A stretch of DNA of 64,000 bases from Neopestalotiopsis rosae. Taxonomy: Eukaryota > Ascomycota > Sordariomycetes > Amphisphaeriales > Sporocadaceae. This document shows, in pieces, positions 20,352-33,400 of the stretch. Each line of letters starts with the position of its first letter. Within the stretch, counting starts at the first letter, position 1. The translations under genes were made by a program, and so were the position numbers. The notes below the pieces were generated by a model. The model made no database searches. It saw only the letters and a program-made list of their open reading frames with translations, and had not been told where the DNA came from. The stretch spans positions 2,294,001 to 2,358,000 of the forward strand of contig JALGAS010000005.1 in assembly GCA_023078685.1 (NCBI GenBank), read 5' to 3'.

Positions 20352-22780
20352 CTATGCGTCCATCGTATTGTTACGATCATTTACAGATGTCCAATCCGGA
20401 TCTCCCAGGTCTTGAAAACCTTCCACGGTGTTCATGAACCCAAAAAGCGCATCACTCATGTATGATTCACCATCCATTCCATTGGCGACTTGCTGTGCTA
20501 CTTCGTCGCCAAATTCCACAGGCGCGAATGTGTCAAAGAGGGAACTCAATGTAGCAGACTGAGGTGACACTTCGGGAAGACACGCGGCAGTGACTAAACT
20601 CGATGGGTCTGGTGATTGTGTCGCTATACTTCTTTATTAGCACAAATACGAAATCAAGTCAGAGGGAATAATGAATCACCTTGGACTTCTACAATCCCGT
20701 GTTTTCTCATCAGTCCCCGGATGATCTTTGCGGGCTGCGTTACTCCCGGATTCGGCGTTGACAATTCGTCTAAAGCTTTGAGGCTGTTGCATAACAAACG
20801 ACTATGCTCCCCGTCATTATGGTCCTTCTCCAAAGCCGCGTTTCGAACGTGTATAGTGCAGCTCACGTAGGCGGCATAACTGGTAAGGTAGGGTGCGCCT
20901 CTCAGGGTGTACGTTGCCCGATACGCTGAAACGATGCCAGTGATGCTGCGAGCTGCGGCCATGCATTTCTTCCAGCATGATCTAGTGTCGGCTCTCGACT
21001 GAGTCCTCAGATGCCCATCGGAAACAAACGGCCGGTTCAACAGTATGACCAACGAGTGATAGGTGTTGTGAAGATTCAACACATTGGGGGTAGGCACAGC
21101 CTCGTCCTTGGCTCTTCGGTCGAATTTCAAGTGGGACGGTAAATTATCATACCAGTCGGTGAGGGCCGCGTCTAATATCTGTAGGTTCACGGCCGCTTTT
21201 GAGATCGCTGCGTGCGATGAATAGAAACAATTGATAATGCGAGTCATCAGCTTGGACAGGAAACAAAGCTGCTGGAAAGTGGAAACTGAATATACCGGCG
21301 TTGGCTGACACATGATGCCGGAAAGAGGCGTCTCGGGATCGACGTAGGGTGTCCACAGATCCAACTCTTCAAATGTGTCCACAAATTCAGTCGGGCATCT
21401 ATTGTCATGTAGATGCATAGCCATAGGCCGTCCAAGGTAGAGGCTCTGCAGTTTATCGCATATGAATGCACCCCAAAAGACTCTTCGTCTGATCTCAACG
21501 TCTTCTGCGCTTGTCCCAGGTCTACAATCAAGATGCAGACCCAGATCGTACACCATCCGCGCCGCGAACCCTGTATAAGACCATCCTTTACTAATGTCCC
21601 CCCGGGCGATAAAGGTCGACCCCAACAGAAGAAACGCAACCACGGTGGGGATACTTGGCTTTCCAAAAGGTAGCTCACTGGCGATCAGCTCGTCACAGCG
21701 TTCAAAAAAGCGTTTCCCGGCGCTTAGAGGATCGGTCGGGTCGTCACGCAGGTATACGCGGTCAGAATATTTGCTGGCGCAAGCGAAAATGGCATTCAAG
21801 AGGAGTTTTGAACAATGCGGTCCCCCATGCAGCAGATCTCGAAGCAGTGCTGGACGATATGTTAGTAGAAAAGTATGGTGCTGGCGATTCCAGTGCAGAT
21901 CGAGTAGGTGTGTCGCTATGTGAACTGGGACACCATCTATATCTGGCAGCAGTCGTATCCGGAATTCCTTTTGGCGTTCCAAGGCCGCGTTGGCGATGAG
22001 CTCATAACTTGTCTCCTTGGTGACCGAGATCTCTGCGACACTCGACCGTCTGGCATGAGCGGGATCGTGGAGGGTCGACGTCAGACCAAAGACGCCAATA
22101 TGACCGTGGTCATCGACAGAGACGTGATTGAGAGGATCAAAGCCCACTTCGGAGCTGGTGTCTGCATTCTCCTCGCTGGAATCGTGTAACGGCGGCGACA
22201 ATGGAGGACTATTGGGGCTCCTCTGGCTTTGAATCCGCTCACTTGGTAATTGATTTGGAACCTCGTCTGGGAGCTGTACCGACCCATCGACCACGTCAAG
22301 TCTTTCAAGAATTGCGGTAGTCTGGCTTGGTGTAGCGGCTTTCAAACGTATAAGGAGAGTCTCTAGCGTCTGCTTTTGCTGCTGCAAAGACGATACGACG
22401 GCGGCTGATGGTCTAGGATAAGTCAGAATTCCTCTTATCCTGTGAGAAGTTGCTACGATGATCACCTTGGCCGCGGTTTCTCGTATCGGTAGATACATGT
22501 CCGCTTATGTGCGGAGCCTGAACATCGAGTCAGTATCCAAATAAGATAGAAACAAGCAAGTATCCCCTAGAGATAAATTCACTTACAGCTTGAGCATTCT
22601 GGCTGGCCTTTGTCGCATTTAATCTTTTGCTCGATTAGTATAAGGATAATTCAGAGCTATTTTGAACGATGAGTTGCATACCTTTCTGACCCGGCAGAAC
22701 TGACAAGCTCGGGGCTGGCACACCACAGTCGACTCGGCAGTTCTGGTGTCTCTGCTACTAGACTGGCTCCGAGGGCTCAT
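20352..22780 (-). CDS. Zn2Cys6 transcription factor, probable cluster regulator
   Basis: Five exons (introns 22624-22681, 22518-22586, 22412-22465, 20634-20679) encode 733 residues; the total is an exact number of codons. The zinc cluster spans three exons: ACQFCRVRKIKCDKGQPECS, then CSAHKRTC and IYRYEKPRPR. A coiled-coil dimerisation stretch follows (SSLQQQKQTLETLLIRLKAA), then the fungal-specific transcription factor domain in the middle (LLDLHWNRQHHTFLLTYRPA; GKRFFERCDELIASE; RRRVFWGAFICDKLQSLYLG). The C-terminal 90 residues are acidic and may activate. The RVFWGAFICDKLQSLYLGRP signature is typical of the XlnR/AraR/CTF1 type. Its position convergent with the aldolase suggests it controls the cluster (inference). 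Confidence 0.92.
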
Positions 22781-25002
22781 CGCGGTGCGGGACGGCCGCC
22801 CGGCTGGTCAGAAGCCGTACAAGGGCCTTCTTGGCTCCGGCGTCGATCCGCGGGCTCACTCCGCGCAAGTGCCGGCCCAGCTCGTTTTACATAATCTGGT
22901 CCGTCTGCTCAGGTCAATAATACGGCACAGATTTGGCATTGACCACAGCCGCGCTTACCAAGTGGGAATACTGCTCCTCTGATTGAGATTCTCGTCGACC
23001 GAGGCTATGTATCTATCACGATCATGATTGATCAATTGAGGCCGTACACAATGTTCACCACAACCTCAGAGTCCAGACCAGCTGATCACATCCCGCAGGA
23101 TGTTCTTTCAACCTGCCCAAACTTTTGGTAAACTCCCCCACATCGGCACTGATCGGTTTGCGTCGCCCACATATGACGCTACAACGGAGCGTCAAGCCCT
23201 GCGGGGATGAGGGGAACCCAGTCTAGTGCTCTCACCTGCATTGTAGCATCATCCTAGACGGGCGCAAAGTTTCCGGCAAGTGTACGAACAATCCTTGGCC
23301 ACGGAGAGTAACTGTCCGTTGGATCTCATGAAATTGTGTCCAGCGGACGACTTGAATGTCGCTATTAACAAAGTCGTGGAAATGTCTTTGGATCAGGTGT
23401 CTGACGCCAAACATAAGGTTTTACCCGCAGAATTTCTGACCAGATTCCACTTTGGCTGCCGACGCGACTTATAAGACGCCAGAGAGGAAAATGATCATCC
23501 AGATATGCACGATGAGAATTATAGTCGTTTGCGCATTTTGGACTATGACATGCACCTCAGAATCTTCTAGTACACCAAAAAAGATCCTCCAGCAGTCTCA
23601 CGCATTCATGTCAATTTGCATATTGTATACTCACTATTTTGCTGCTCTCAGTCAATTATACCAATCACACTGTCACGCTTTTACGCTGTCTTAACAAGTA
23701 CAAGTCCACAAGTTGAGCAGATTGTCCTGAAGGATTCAGTCGGTGAACAAGTTGATGACAAGGTCAAATGATGAAGGCATATGCCTAGCTTCATTCTTTT
23801 AGGCAGGTTTAACAGTCAGCTCCGATTCCGGTCAACCTAACCCAGTATCTTGTGTTTTGCTGTGTATCCCATGGCAATGGCATTGTATAGTTGTTCGAAC
23901 CTTCCCATATTCGGTATTAATTAGAAGACTATACGGCATTCAGCAAGAGATGTCCCGGGATGCATACAGATAAGTACCACTCACTGAAGAAGAGTCTAAG
24001 TGCTTACTGTGGATCTAAGCCTTTGGGATGATACACTATTATAGCTGTATATTGTGTACAATCAATGTTATGAATATTGCTAACCGAGCATTAGACAAAA
24101 AAACATGGTTCAAAGCAAATTCTTCAGGCAATAATTTCGCTTTTCCCGTGATACGGAATCCGGGATTGAAGAGATTTGGCCAATGACTGCCATTTATAGA
24201 TAAGGTTTGCTTATGCTTATGCATTGCCGGAGCTGGTTTCCATTTAAGCATAATACCGTATCTATATACCTGGTTCAGCTCCCGGACATACTGCATGCAC
24301 AGCACTATTGAGCCACGCAAAACATATAATTCGTGCCCAGCAAAGATATGCTCAGCTTTTAGTGTATCACCAGGTTGGTTGTCAGTGCGCTCGAGGTCCA
24401 GATAACATGATTTTAGGCCCGGATATCCCGGGGTCCCGGTCAAAAAGCGCCAAAAGTATGGACATCTTCGAGCTGAATGGCGCAAGCTGCCTTATGAACA
24501 AACGGTGCGGCTTGGCGTACCGGTCCAAAGTTTCAACTAACAGTCGTCCTTTTCTCGCATTTTCGTTTTACCCTATTTCGGGCCGTCATGGAGAACTTTG
24601 TCCAGATTGAGATCCTGACCAAGACCCCTTGACCCGCGGCTGTTGAATTTCGTTTTAGGGGCTACGACGATTACAGAGGATTCGGCCGCCGATCGCACCC
24701 ACGAGATCATCCTGCACGGCGCACTACCAGTGACTACCCAGCCTCACCATGGAGACGGTGAACTTGCAGCCCACAAGTCATAGTGGGCATTGCCCACAAC
24801 GCTTATCGTTTGTGATCTTCTGGGCGCAGCATCGAAATTTCTATCTGATGACATCAAGGCTGCATATTTATATAGAAGGGGCGTGATCTGCCACGGCAAT
24901 GGCCTCCCTGTTTTGCGTTGATTACCATCTGACTTTTGTTTGCTTGTTTGTTTTGTGTATTCGAGATTCGCAGGCCGAATATATGAAAAAAGCGTTCTCA
25001 AC
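22781..25002. other. Gene-poor intergenic region
   Basis: 2.2 kb with no protein gene I can support. A minus-strand frame of 148 codons (24039-24485) lacks recognisable motifs. A TATTTATATAGA element at 24867-24878 sits about 130 bases before the GDSL gene and is a plausible TATA box. Confidence 0.45.
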
Positions 25003-26133
25003 ATGATTAATTCGATACGTGGTTCCACCATACTCTTGGGTGCCTTGAAACTCGCCACCTTGTGTAATGCAAGCTTCAACTGGACCGAAACAAAATATGT
25101 TATAGCCTTTGGCGATTCATATTCGTTCGTCCAGGGCACGGCGGGCTACCCGAGATATTCATTCATCGGTTCCATGCTTGATGGAGAATTCGAATTCTCA
25201 GCCTCGGAACTCCTAGACGACAGGATCGTCCAGAACTTCACAGGCACGGCCGAGGGTGGACCGAATTGGCTCGAGTACCTCACCAACTGCGCCGTGGAGG
25301 ACGGGGAGTACGCACCGGCCGACTGCCCGGTGCAGCTGTGGGACTTTGCCTTTGCCGGCGGCTTCATCAGCAGCGAGTTCATCTGGGGCGGTCGTGACTA
25401 CACGATACCCTTGGTCAACCAGACCCAGCAGTACCTCGCGTACGCCGACCCGGTGCTCGCCGAGGCGCCCGTCTCCATGGACAGGAGCAAGGCCCTCGTG
25501 TCCATCTGGATCGGCATCAACGACGTCCTCGACAGCAAGTACCGCAAGCCGCTGCTCGAGTCATACGAGAGCTTCTGGACCCGGGAGCTGGACGCCCTCT
25601 TCGCGCAGAGCGTGACGGCCATGCTCGCGGCCGGCTACCAGAACTTCTTGTTCCTCAACCTGCCGCCGTTGGACCGCACGCCCGAGAACCAGCAGACCAA
25701 GCACAAGTATCCAAACAAGAACGGCGTGGACACGTGGTCCAAGCTGCTCTCGGAGCGCATCGACAGCTTCCAGCAGGAGAACGACGGCGTGCAGGCGATG
25801 CTCTATGATACCAATGCCTTTCTGAACGAGGTCATGGACGACCCGGCTTCTTATGGCATCACAAACACGAGCACATACTGTACCGGGTATAACCAGGCCG
25901 ACGTCATCACCAATCCCGAAAAGTACGATTGTGCACCGCTGGACGAATACTTTTGGTATAACAGTCTGCATATGTGAGTAATACTAGCAATGAGCTGTGA
26001 CTGAATAGCCATGACATGGTAACAAGAACGGGAAAGAAAAAAGAACTCAGCTAATATTGCGTATAGGACATCGCATACTCACAAACTCATGGCCACGGAC
26101 TTGGCCGAATTCTTGGAGATCCAATCAGCATGA
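25003..26133 (+). CDS. Secreted GDSL-family lipase/acylhydrolase
   Basis: Two exons (intron 25974-26066, 93 nt) encode 345 residues with an N-terminal signal peptide (hydrophobic ILLGALKLATLC before NASFNW). SGNH-hydrolase blocks: FGDSYS (nucleophile Ser39), FAFAGGFIS (block II Gly), WIGINDV (GxND, block III) and FWYNSLHMTSHTH near the end (catalytic His). The usual DxxH acid is replaced by Asn (NSLH); similar W-x-N-x-LH sequences occur in a fungal subgroup, from memory. Likely an extracellular esterase related to carbohydrate acetylesterases (CE16-like), acting on plant or fungal polysaccharide side groups. Several Asn-glycosylation sites (NFT, NQT, NTS). The GC-rich third-codon bias in the first exon contrasts with the AT-rich flanks. 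Substrate not determined. Confidence 0.88.
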
Positions 26134-27783
26134 AACCCATAGCAAAAATATAATGTCAATACTCTTTTCTTTACTTGGCATCGATGCCGTTGTTGCCTTT
26201 TGTCCCACGATTGCGGGCGGCGGATAATGTATATCAGCCTTGGCGGGCAAGTGCCGTCTGATGATGCAAACTTTGATTTTGGGGCAGTCTCTGTATACCT
26301 TGCGAAACTGGAATTCTGCTGGTTCCTCAGGAGCGTAAGATCTTCCCGCTATAGTGTGACACAATGAGCTCATACGCGAACCGTAGCTGGCCCATCCTAC
26401 CAGTGATTTACAGCCAAAAAAGAATTGACTTGCCAGATCATGGTCAAGCGAGGTCGGATCCCAGTTCCGATTGCCAACGGCTTATGCCGCACAGTATTTG
26501 GGGTTTCCTTTTGGGTGATATTGATGGAGTGTATACCTGTCTGGTTACTTGATATTGCATGTTGTTCATATGATGCGATTCGATGATCGTCTGGGAGTGA
26601 CTAATTCGAATACATGAGACGGAGTTGACTTGCACTCTCGACATTGGAGTTCATGTGGAGTCTTATGGGCACTCTTGCTGTGTTCATATCATGAGCGAAT
26701 TGGCTGTGTCGAGTTGTAGAAACAGCGAAATGAGTGAAATGGCCAGGCAGTTTGCTACTAGGGCGACATGATAGATATCGAGCTGGGATTCGACTGGATA
26801 AGACTGGGTTGCATCATGAAACTAGTGATGTCGGGAGGTGGGCAGATTGACTTGCGCGGACTGGACAGGGCCGTGGCCATGGTTGCAATTGTTTCATTGC
26901 CGCTCAATTGGGTTTGCCGCTACAATTCTCTAGATAAGTGATTTACTCTCTTTGTGAGGGATACCTCCTAGTAAAGAGGGAAGGAAAACAGTCTTCTACC
27001 AGTGACCGTGTACGGATGGATGGGGGCTCATATTCTGAAACGCCTTTCCTGTTGGACTCTTGCTCGGGTGTGTCAAATGCTGGTCCGTGTTTGTTCGACC
27101 CGGAGAATTTCAACGTCCTTCTATTGGAGAAGCCCGAAGAAGCGGTGCATCTATCGCCGTTGGGACGGATCATTCCGAATTGGTTGCAACCTTTGGCGTA
27201 GGCGCCCATGACATGAGACTTCAACATTCTCAGGCAGTGGTCCGGATGAAGAATATCTGACGATTGGCCGGCACAGCATCGACTGCGCGCGTTGCAAGAC
27301 AGCAGGAGTAAACCGTTGCTCGGCGAACAAGAGACTTGAGCCTAAAGCAAAGCCCTATTCTGCTCAGTCTGTTATAAAACTGGTGGAGCTTTTTGGCAAA
27401 CTAGATTCTGCGGACCCTGATACTGCCACCAGAGCGCGGAGGACGGGCCGGCCGTTTAGGCAAACCTTCTGCCGAACTCACCTGACTCTCGAGTTCCTTC
27501 TAAGTTCTTTCTCCCAACGGACACCGAACAATCAGGCCATCACGGAGACCTTTCATTTGCTAGCTCCCCAGTATAAAAGAGCCATTTAAAATGCACCATC
27601 AATCGCTTGATGCGGGGTGCAACTGGAATGATGCACGGCAGTTGGCGTTACCTAAGCTTGCTAAGGTATATGATATAACATATGTGGTAACATTGAACTT
27701 TAGTTTCACAAAGCAATACACTGTAAAACCAAATCGATCTTGTACGACAGATCTCCGAAAATGGGGAGTGGTTGTTGGTCAAT
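26134..27783. other. Gene-poor intergenic region
   Basis: No supported gene. Short overlapping frames around 26938-27260 are present on both strands but none shows a family motif. Confidence 0.4.
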
Positions 27784-28062
27784 GGTAAGATATGCGGCTA
27801 GGCATTTGATAATACAGGGAGCAATCGAGCAAGTGTAGAGAATACTACGAAACATGTCGTTGAGTAATCCAATGACATCCCCACCATGAGAAGTCGTCAG
27901 CACGATAATGGTTCTGGGCGGATGATTCAAAGGAATAAAAAATGACTCGTAAATTGCATTGAAGGCCACGTAAATTCCATCTGTCAATGGCAAGCTTTTC
28001 AATGTGAAAGCGACACGCCGAACGCGTCCCCGCTTCATGGCGGCGGCAAAAGCGACGAACAT
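27784..28062 (-). other. Possible coding remnant or exon, unrecognised
   Basis: A minus-strand frame reads MFVAFAAAMKRGRVRRVAFT at its start, with LNHPPRTIIVLTTSHGGDVI further on and FRSILYTCSIAP near 27840. Its amino-acid mixture looks like real protein, and a second minus-strand frame upstream (28205-28441, starting MPSLGQTLERKSGG) could be another exon. The two could not be joined by confident splice sites, and I recognise no family. It could be a degraded gene, a gene with an unusual structure, or chance. Confidence 0.25.
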
Positions 28063-30490
28063 CCTTGGAGTAGAAGAAGCAATGGCTCCATGTCTCTGGC
28101 TTGGGTATTTAGCAATTAATGATGGTGAATGCCTTGAGTCAACGTTGAACAGTCTACAGAAATTTCTCCAGAGAATATCACCCCTTCATGTTGCTTTCGG
28201 TAGGTCAGACATTCACACTTTTTATTCTCGATTGAAATTTATAGTTCTTGTAAGAAAACCTTTCAGCGACTGTGTACGTGGACGTGGACCCCTGCTGGGC
28301 GAGGGCGTCAAGGGCGTTGATGACAGTCGTTTTGCTCAAGAGAGCCCCGCTATGGGCGGGCCCTGGCTTTGACGGCGGGAGCAAGTCTGCAGGCAAGATC
28401 CCTCCAGACTTTCGCTCTAGTGTCTGCCCAAGCGATGGCATCCTACCTTAATAGGTAGCCTCTAGGAAAGGGGTGTCGTGATCATGCCCTGCACTGGGCG
28501 CGAATGGCTAAGGAAGGAAGCGGCACATTCTGACATTTCGTGTGAAGGAGGACGAAAAGGAACCCGAGGAATAGGTACGAGGCCATGGAAAGGCCATGGG
28601 AAGCCAACGCTGTTTTCGGATTTACCCCTGGATTCTACATTTCGTCTCATGCAGCCACAGCGGAAGGATTCAGGATGTCGGCCTCCAAGGCTCCAACGAC
28701 GTTAAAGTGACGCATCCTTTTTCTTCCAATCTTCATGCTGTCTCTCGGCGGTTTTACAATAAAGAAACATGGCCATTGGTATGATCCTCCTCTGTGTTGG
28801 TTGTAGAGAATAACCACAAAGTTGAAATTACTCCTCGTCATCATTGTTTAATATGCACGTATGATATCAACGTACACAGTAGTTACTCCTTGCTTGCAGC
28901 GTTGACCACGCAACACTGATGACGGCACTTCCAGGGTCGTCTCCCAGGTTGTTTCTATCCCCAAACCCGGACAGCTTAGACAGACCTATCACATATACTT
29001 TGGCTACCGGCTACCGCAGCCCTAGTACCTAACCAAGCTAACTGTCTGCATGTAACATATGAATTGAGAACCCTACAGAGAGGTAGGCTTGGTAGGTAAC
29101 CTTGCAGTAGGCATTTCCGTATTGTGGTACCGTGTGTGCTCCCACTTACGAGGAGCCCTGTACTGTGAGCAAAGGAGCAAAAGAGAGACTTTTGCATTCA
29201 CATGTGTTTCATACAATCCATGGACCATTATGAAGGACTTTGGGAGCCTTGAATCTCTTTGTAGAAGTTCTTATCAATGGGAGTAGCAGTAGTGGTACTT
29301 GTTTGCCGTTACCAACAATTGCCATTTCCGCACGTCAATTGTCAGAAGTCTCAATCCCGTTGCAGACGTTGGAAATCTGCCGAGCCATCCAGCCCAGACA
29401 TCCCCTTCCCTACCTTATTACCCAAGCAAGCAAGCAAGCCCCCCCTTTGATACGGATCGACAGGCTGCACAGTGCACTCAAGGCACGTGGACTACCCTGA
29501 GGACAATTTCATGCTCCAACGGGCAAAACGGGGGGCCATTTCTAGGATCTTTTTTCGAGGGTCTGCCTGTCCAGACTCCATACTACCAGATATTGCCCGC
29601 GCCCCGCGGCTCCTATCACAACGCGCAGGACGCTAGGTTACCTATCATCTTTGACCTTGAAGGTACCCACCCCGGAGCGCATAATAGCGCAGGGCCCATC
29701 CACCGACTCCATTAACCTTGGGGGCTCTCCAAGCTTTGTATCTGCTGCACTCGGCACGCCATCCATAGAAACTGGCGTGGTTTTTGTTTGGTTGTCTGTT
29801 TTCCCTTGCGAGAATTGGGTAGGTAGGTGTAGGGGCTGCTTTGCTACATACTACCTTAAGGCTGCTTGCTCCCTTCTCCATATAGACAATTGATTTTCAA
29901 ACAAAATAAACCTGGACTCCTGGTCCCGATGCATTTCTCCGTGAATTGACTGAACTTTTTCTCGTGTTTTGTCGACAAGAAAGCTGTTGTCTGATTTGGG
30001 TGTGAGCAAGCGTTGGACCTATCACGACCGCGACCACGACCACTGCATACTTACTACGAACGACCAGACAGTCACCTACCTACCTGGGTACTTTCCGACC
30101 CCAAAAAGCCGTCAAAGATTCTCCTCCATTCCCCATTAGTTATTTCGTGGACCGCGATAGCGCGCACAAGCTTGATCGAAAGTGGGAGTCTGTGGACGCC
30201 GCCATTCAGCTGCAATCTCGACTTCTCTTGCGTACTGTTGGCTACTGTTGGGTTAGGCAAGTTAGCAGCAACCCGTCGAACCCGTCGTTCGGTGTTCTGC
30301 TTCCAGCCGCGGCATTAGAGCTGTACCTAAGGGAGCCACTGCTGCAAGGGCACTAACTCTACCTGCCTAGGTGCGCCGCTGTGATCCCCTCCTCCCAGGT
30401 TTTAGTGGAAGGAACAGAGCAATGGTGGCTACCCGGTCGGGAGCAAATAGGTAATAGGCTTATCTCATGCTTTCTTAGCAAGATTCGAGA
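28063..30490. other. Intergenic and probable long leader of the MIT-domain gene
   Basis: Mostly without gene signal. A short CAAG microsatellite lies at about 29422-29437. From about 29880 the sequence becomes rich in pyrimidine tracts and TACCTACC-like stretches often found in leaders of long ascomycete genes; a 5' UTR intron is possible but not placed. Confidence 0.4.
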
Positions 30491-33400
30491 ATGCCACAAC
30501 CATATGTCGCCTCCACCAACCCGAGCAACGGTGCTTCCATGAGCCATCACCACTCTTATTCTCAATCCCAAGCCCAGTTCCACTTCCAAGGCCAGACGGC
30601 GCTTTCACCACCGCCCGCCGCCCACAGTCTCCCCTACAACAATTACCCGCCGCGCTCGTCGACATCTGTCACCGCACGCTATCCACCCGCCGATGTAGGG
30701 TCCGCCAGGGCCGACTCCATACCATATCATTCTTCTTCTTCTTCGAGGTCGAATACACCCATCAACTTTTCGCAAAGGGGACCGGCAGCCAATTACCACT
30801 ATAATCGGAATCGCAGCGGCACGGCCAACAGTACCACCAGCAGCAGTGGTAGTGGTGCATTGACGACCACTAACGGGGTCAGCAACAATACTCCAGCTGG
30901 GTTTCGGGCAGAAGCTGCGGGATCTAGATTTCAGTCGTCTAGCACAAGGAGGCCGGGTGATCCCACCATCAGAGAACAGGTACCGCGACCGAACGAAAGT
31001 TTATCTCAGCCTGCTCGTTTCGCCGACGAGACACCCTCATCGCCAGCCTTTTTCGCGGGAACCTTACCGCGGACGTCGTCTCTGCTCCCGCCCCCGCGCA
31101 TTGTAGGAACGAACCTCGCCCCTGTCAAGTTCAATGCCGTCGTCTATGATCCCAACTCTCCTCCGGATCCTTTGACCAACCCCCAGCCGCTACATTCGAG
31201 AGGGGGCAGCACAGGGGGAGTCAGTGGTGTCAGTGAAGGCTTTCGCAACCTCAATCGCTGGTCGGCCTCAACCATCTCCAGTCGCGCTTCTCATTCGGTC
31301 GAACCACAACTACCGGCGCAGCCACCCTTGAAAGTCACCACAAATTTCTCCCGCCGCATGAGCGTGGATTCGATCGGTATTCTGAACCAGGGCCTCGAAT
31401 CACCCCAGGCGACATTCAACTCTCCTCGAAGATTAACCAAGCGACGACCCTCGGCCGCCAGCATCACGTCTGCTTCCCCGCGTGCTGCATCGAGCGCAAG
31501 CAACCGACGACCGTCTTCGCCTGCACTTGCGGCGCCGAATTTACCACCTATTATCACTCTACCGTCGCTCGAACTCTCGACCGCGTCTCTCGCAAACCTG
31601 ACTACACAGCCACTTGATCAGGACCAAACAAGCGCAACCACGGACACGCCTGGCTCGCTTTTCACTGGCGACTTGAGCGGGGATTTACTGAATCAGCGGC
31701 AGAAACGGGATGAGCAGACTGATCCAGAATCAAACGCCCTCACAAATTCCCAGACCAAATCAGCATCAGCTGCAGCAAAATTAAGAGACGCCATGCCTGA
31801 GCGAAGGGGGCACTCGAGGAGTCGGTCCTCGACGCTGCAAAGCAGTTCCGACTCCGGGGGAAGGACGAAGAAACACCCGTCGCAAAAAGCAATGCTGTCC
31901 AAGGCGCTTGCCAAAGCAAATACTGCTGTTCAACTCGACAATGCACAAAATTTTGAAGGTGCACGTATTTCGTATATTGAAGCATGTGATCTCCTAGCGC
32001 ATGTTCTTGCCAGGACAACGGGAGATGAAGATAAGAAAAAGCTAGAGGCCATTGTGAGTCTCCAGTATTGCGACACTATATGATTGTTACTAATATAAGC
32101 ATGCAGAGGCGCACTTACACCAGCAGAATAGAGGAGTTGGACGGAATGGTACATGTCCAAGTTCAAATGGAGAGCAAAGCGCTCCCTGCTAGGCCCGAAA
32201 GCATATCCTATAATGGAGTCGAGATCACGACCGCCGATAGCGACGAAGAAGACCTCTCTCCAACAGCATCACGAAAGCCTGCACCAGACTATATGGGCGC
32301 AGGGCGATTTGGGGGATCCTCGACTAACCTGGCAGTGGATTCAGTGCAAGGTCCGCCGACCTCGTCATTTTCTTCGAGGTCACCGATGCGCCGCAATTTC
32401 GAGGGCTCGCTCACGATACCGCAAGGTCAACTTATGCCGGCGCCATTGTCTCCTCGCCGCCCTGCCTCGCCAGCCAAGCCGAGGACCCCAGATCCCGAGG
32501 AGGTTTCCAGGCAGGACTTTTTCGCCTCCAATGATCGGTTGAGTGCAGAGAGCGTCAATGGCCATAACCGAAACCCTAGTCATGAATCCGTATCGTGGCT
32601 GGATCCTATTGACGAGTCTGATGGCTCAGAAGCGTCTTCGGTACATTCAAGGAGTTCTTCCTTCGGTGTCCGGCGCAAGCACATTCGCGCAATCAGTGGC
32701 GACACGGAAGCTGAATTTGATGCTGCGCTCGATGCAGCCGTTGAAGCTGCCTATGATGATGGTTTTGATCCACTTGACGCCTATGATGAACCACCGGAGG
32801 AAGATGTGGTAGCGAACGCGATGCGCCGGGTTGAGATCGCAAAGGAACGGGTACGCCAAACTGAGAGAGAAGCGCTGTCGGAACGTGAGGCCGTGATCAA
32901 AGCAGCACACGAACGAGAGAGACAAAGGCAAATGTCGATTGCGGAGCATGACGACCAACAAGTGTACAATGGCCATTTCTTTGACGGCAGCGATTCAGAG
33001 GAAGACGAGCGTATGCTTGAAGACTTGACCAGAGACTATGCGCTCAATAATTTCTCCTTCAACCAGCAAGGCTCTAAACAGGTGGAGGCTACGTCAAGGG
33101 AACGCAAGTCGGATTCGAGCGGCCTCACGCAAAGAACATATCACAGTTCTGTTGGCTCAAGCCCACCGACGGCCAACACGGTATTATCATCCGTTGCAGA
33201 ATTACCAAACTACAAGGGGCCCCCGCCATCACTTCCACCACCGCCGCAAGCTTTGCCTCAAATACCATCCCAATCGCCAGGCCAGTCGAGCGTCAGAAGT
33301 CGAAGGCTGTCGGGGCAGAATGCAAAGCAGCTCAAGATCGAGACTGCCAAGCTTGTTCAGGCAGCAGGTGGCGCCTCTACCGCTACGATTCCGGTGAAGC

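Noticed and set aside
24039..24485. 148-codon minus-strand frame in the gene desert
   Set aside because: No motif, no partner exon and a composition unlike the real genes; treated as chance.
22781..30490. Transposon or RIP-mutated repeat in the gene-poor stretch
   Set aside because: I saw no terminal repeats, no transposase or reverse-transcriptase motifs and no strong AT shift.
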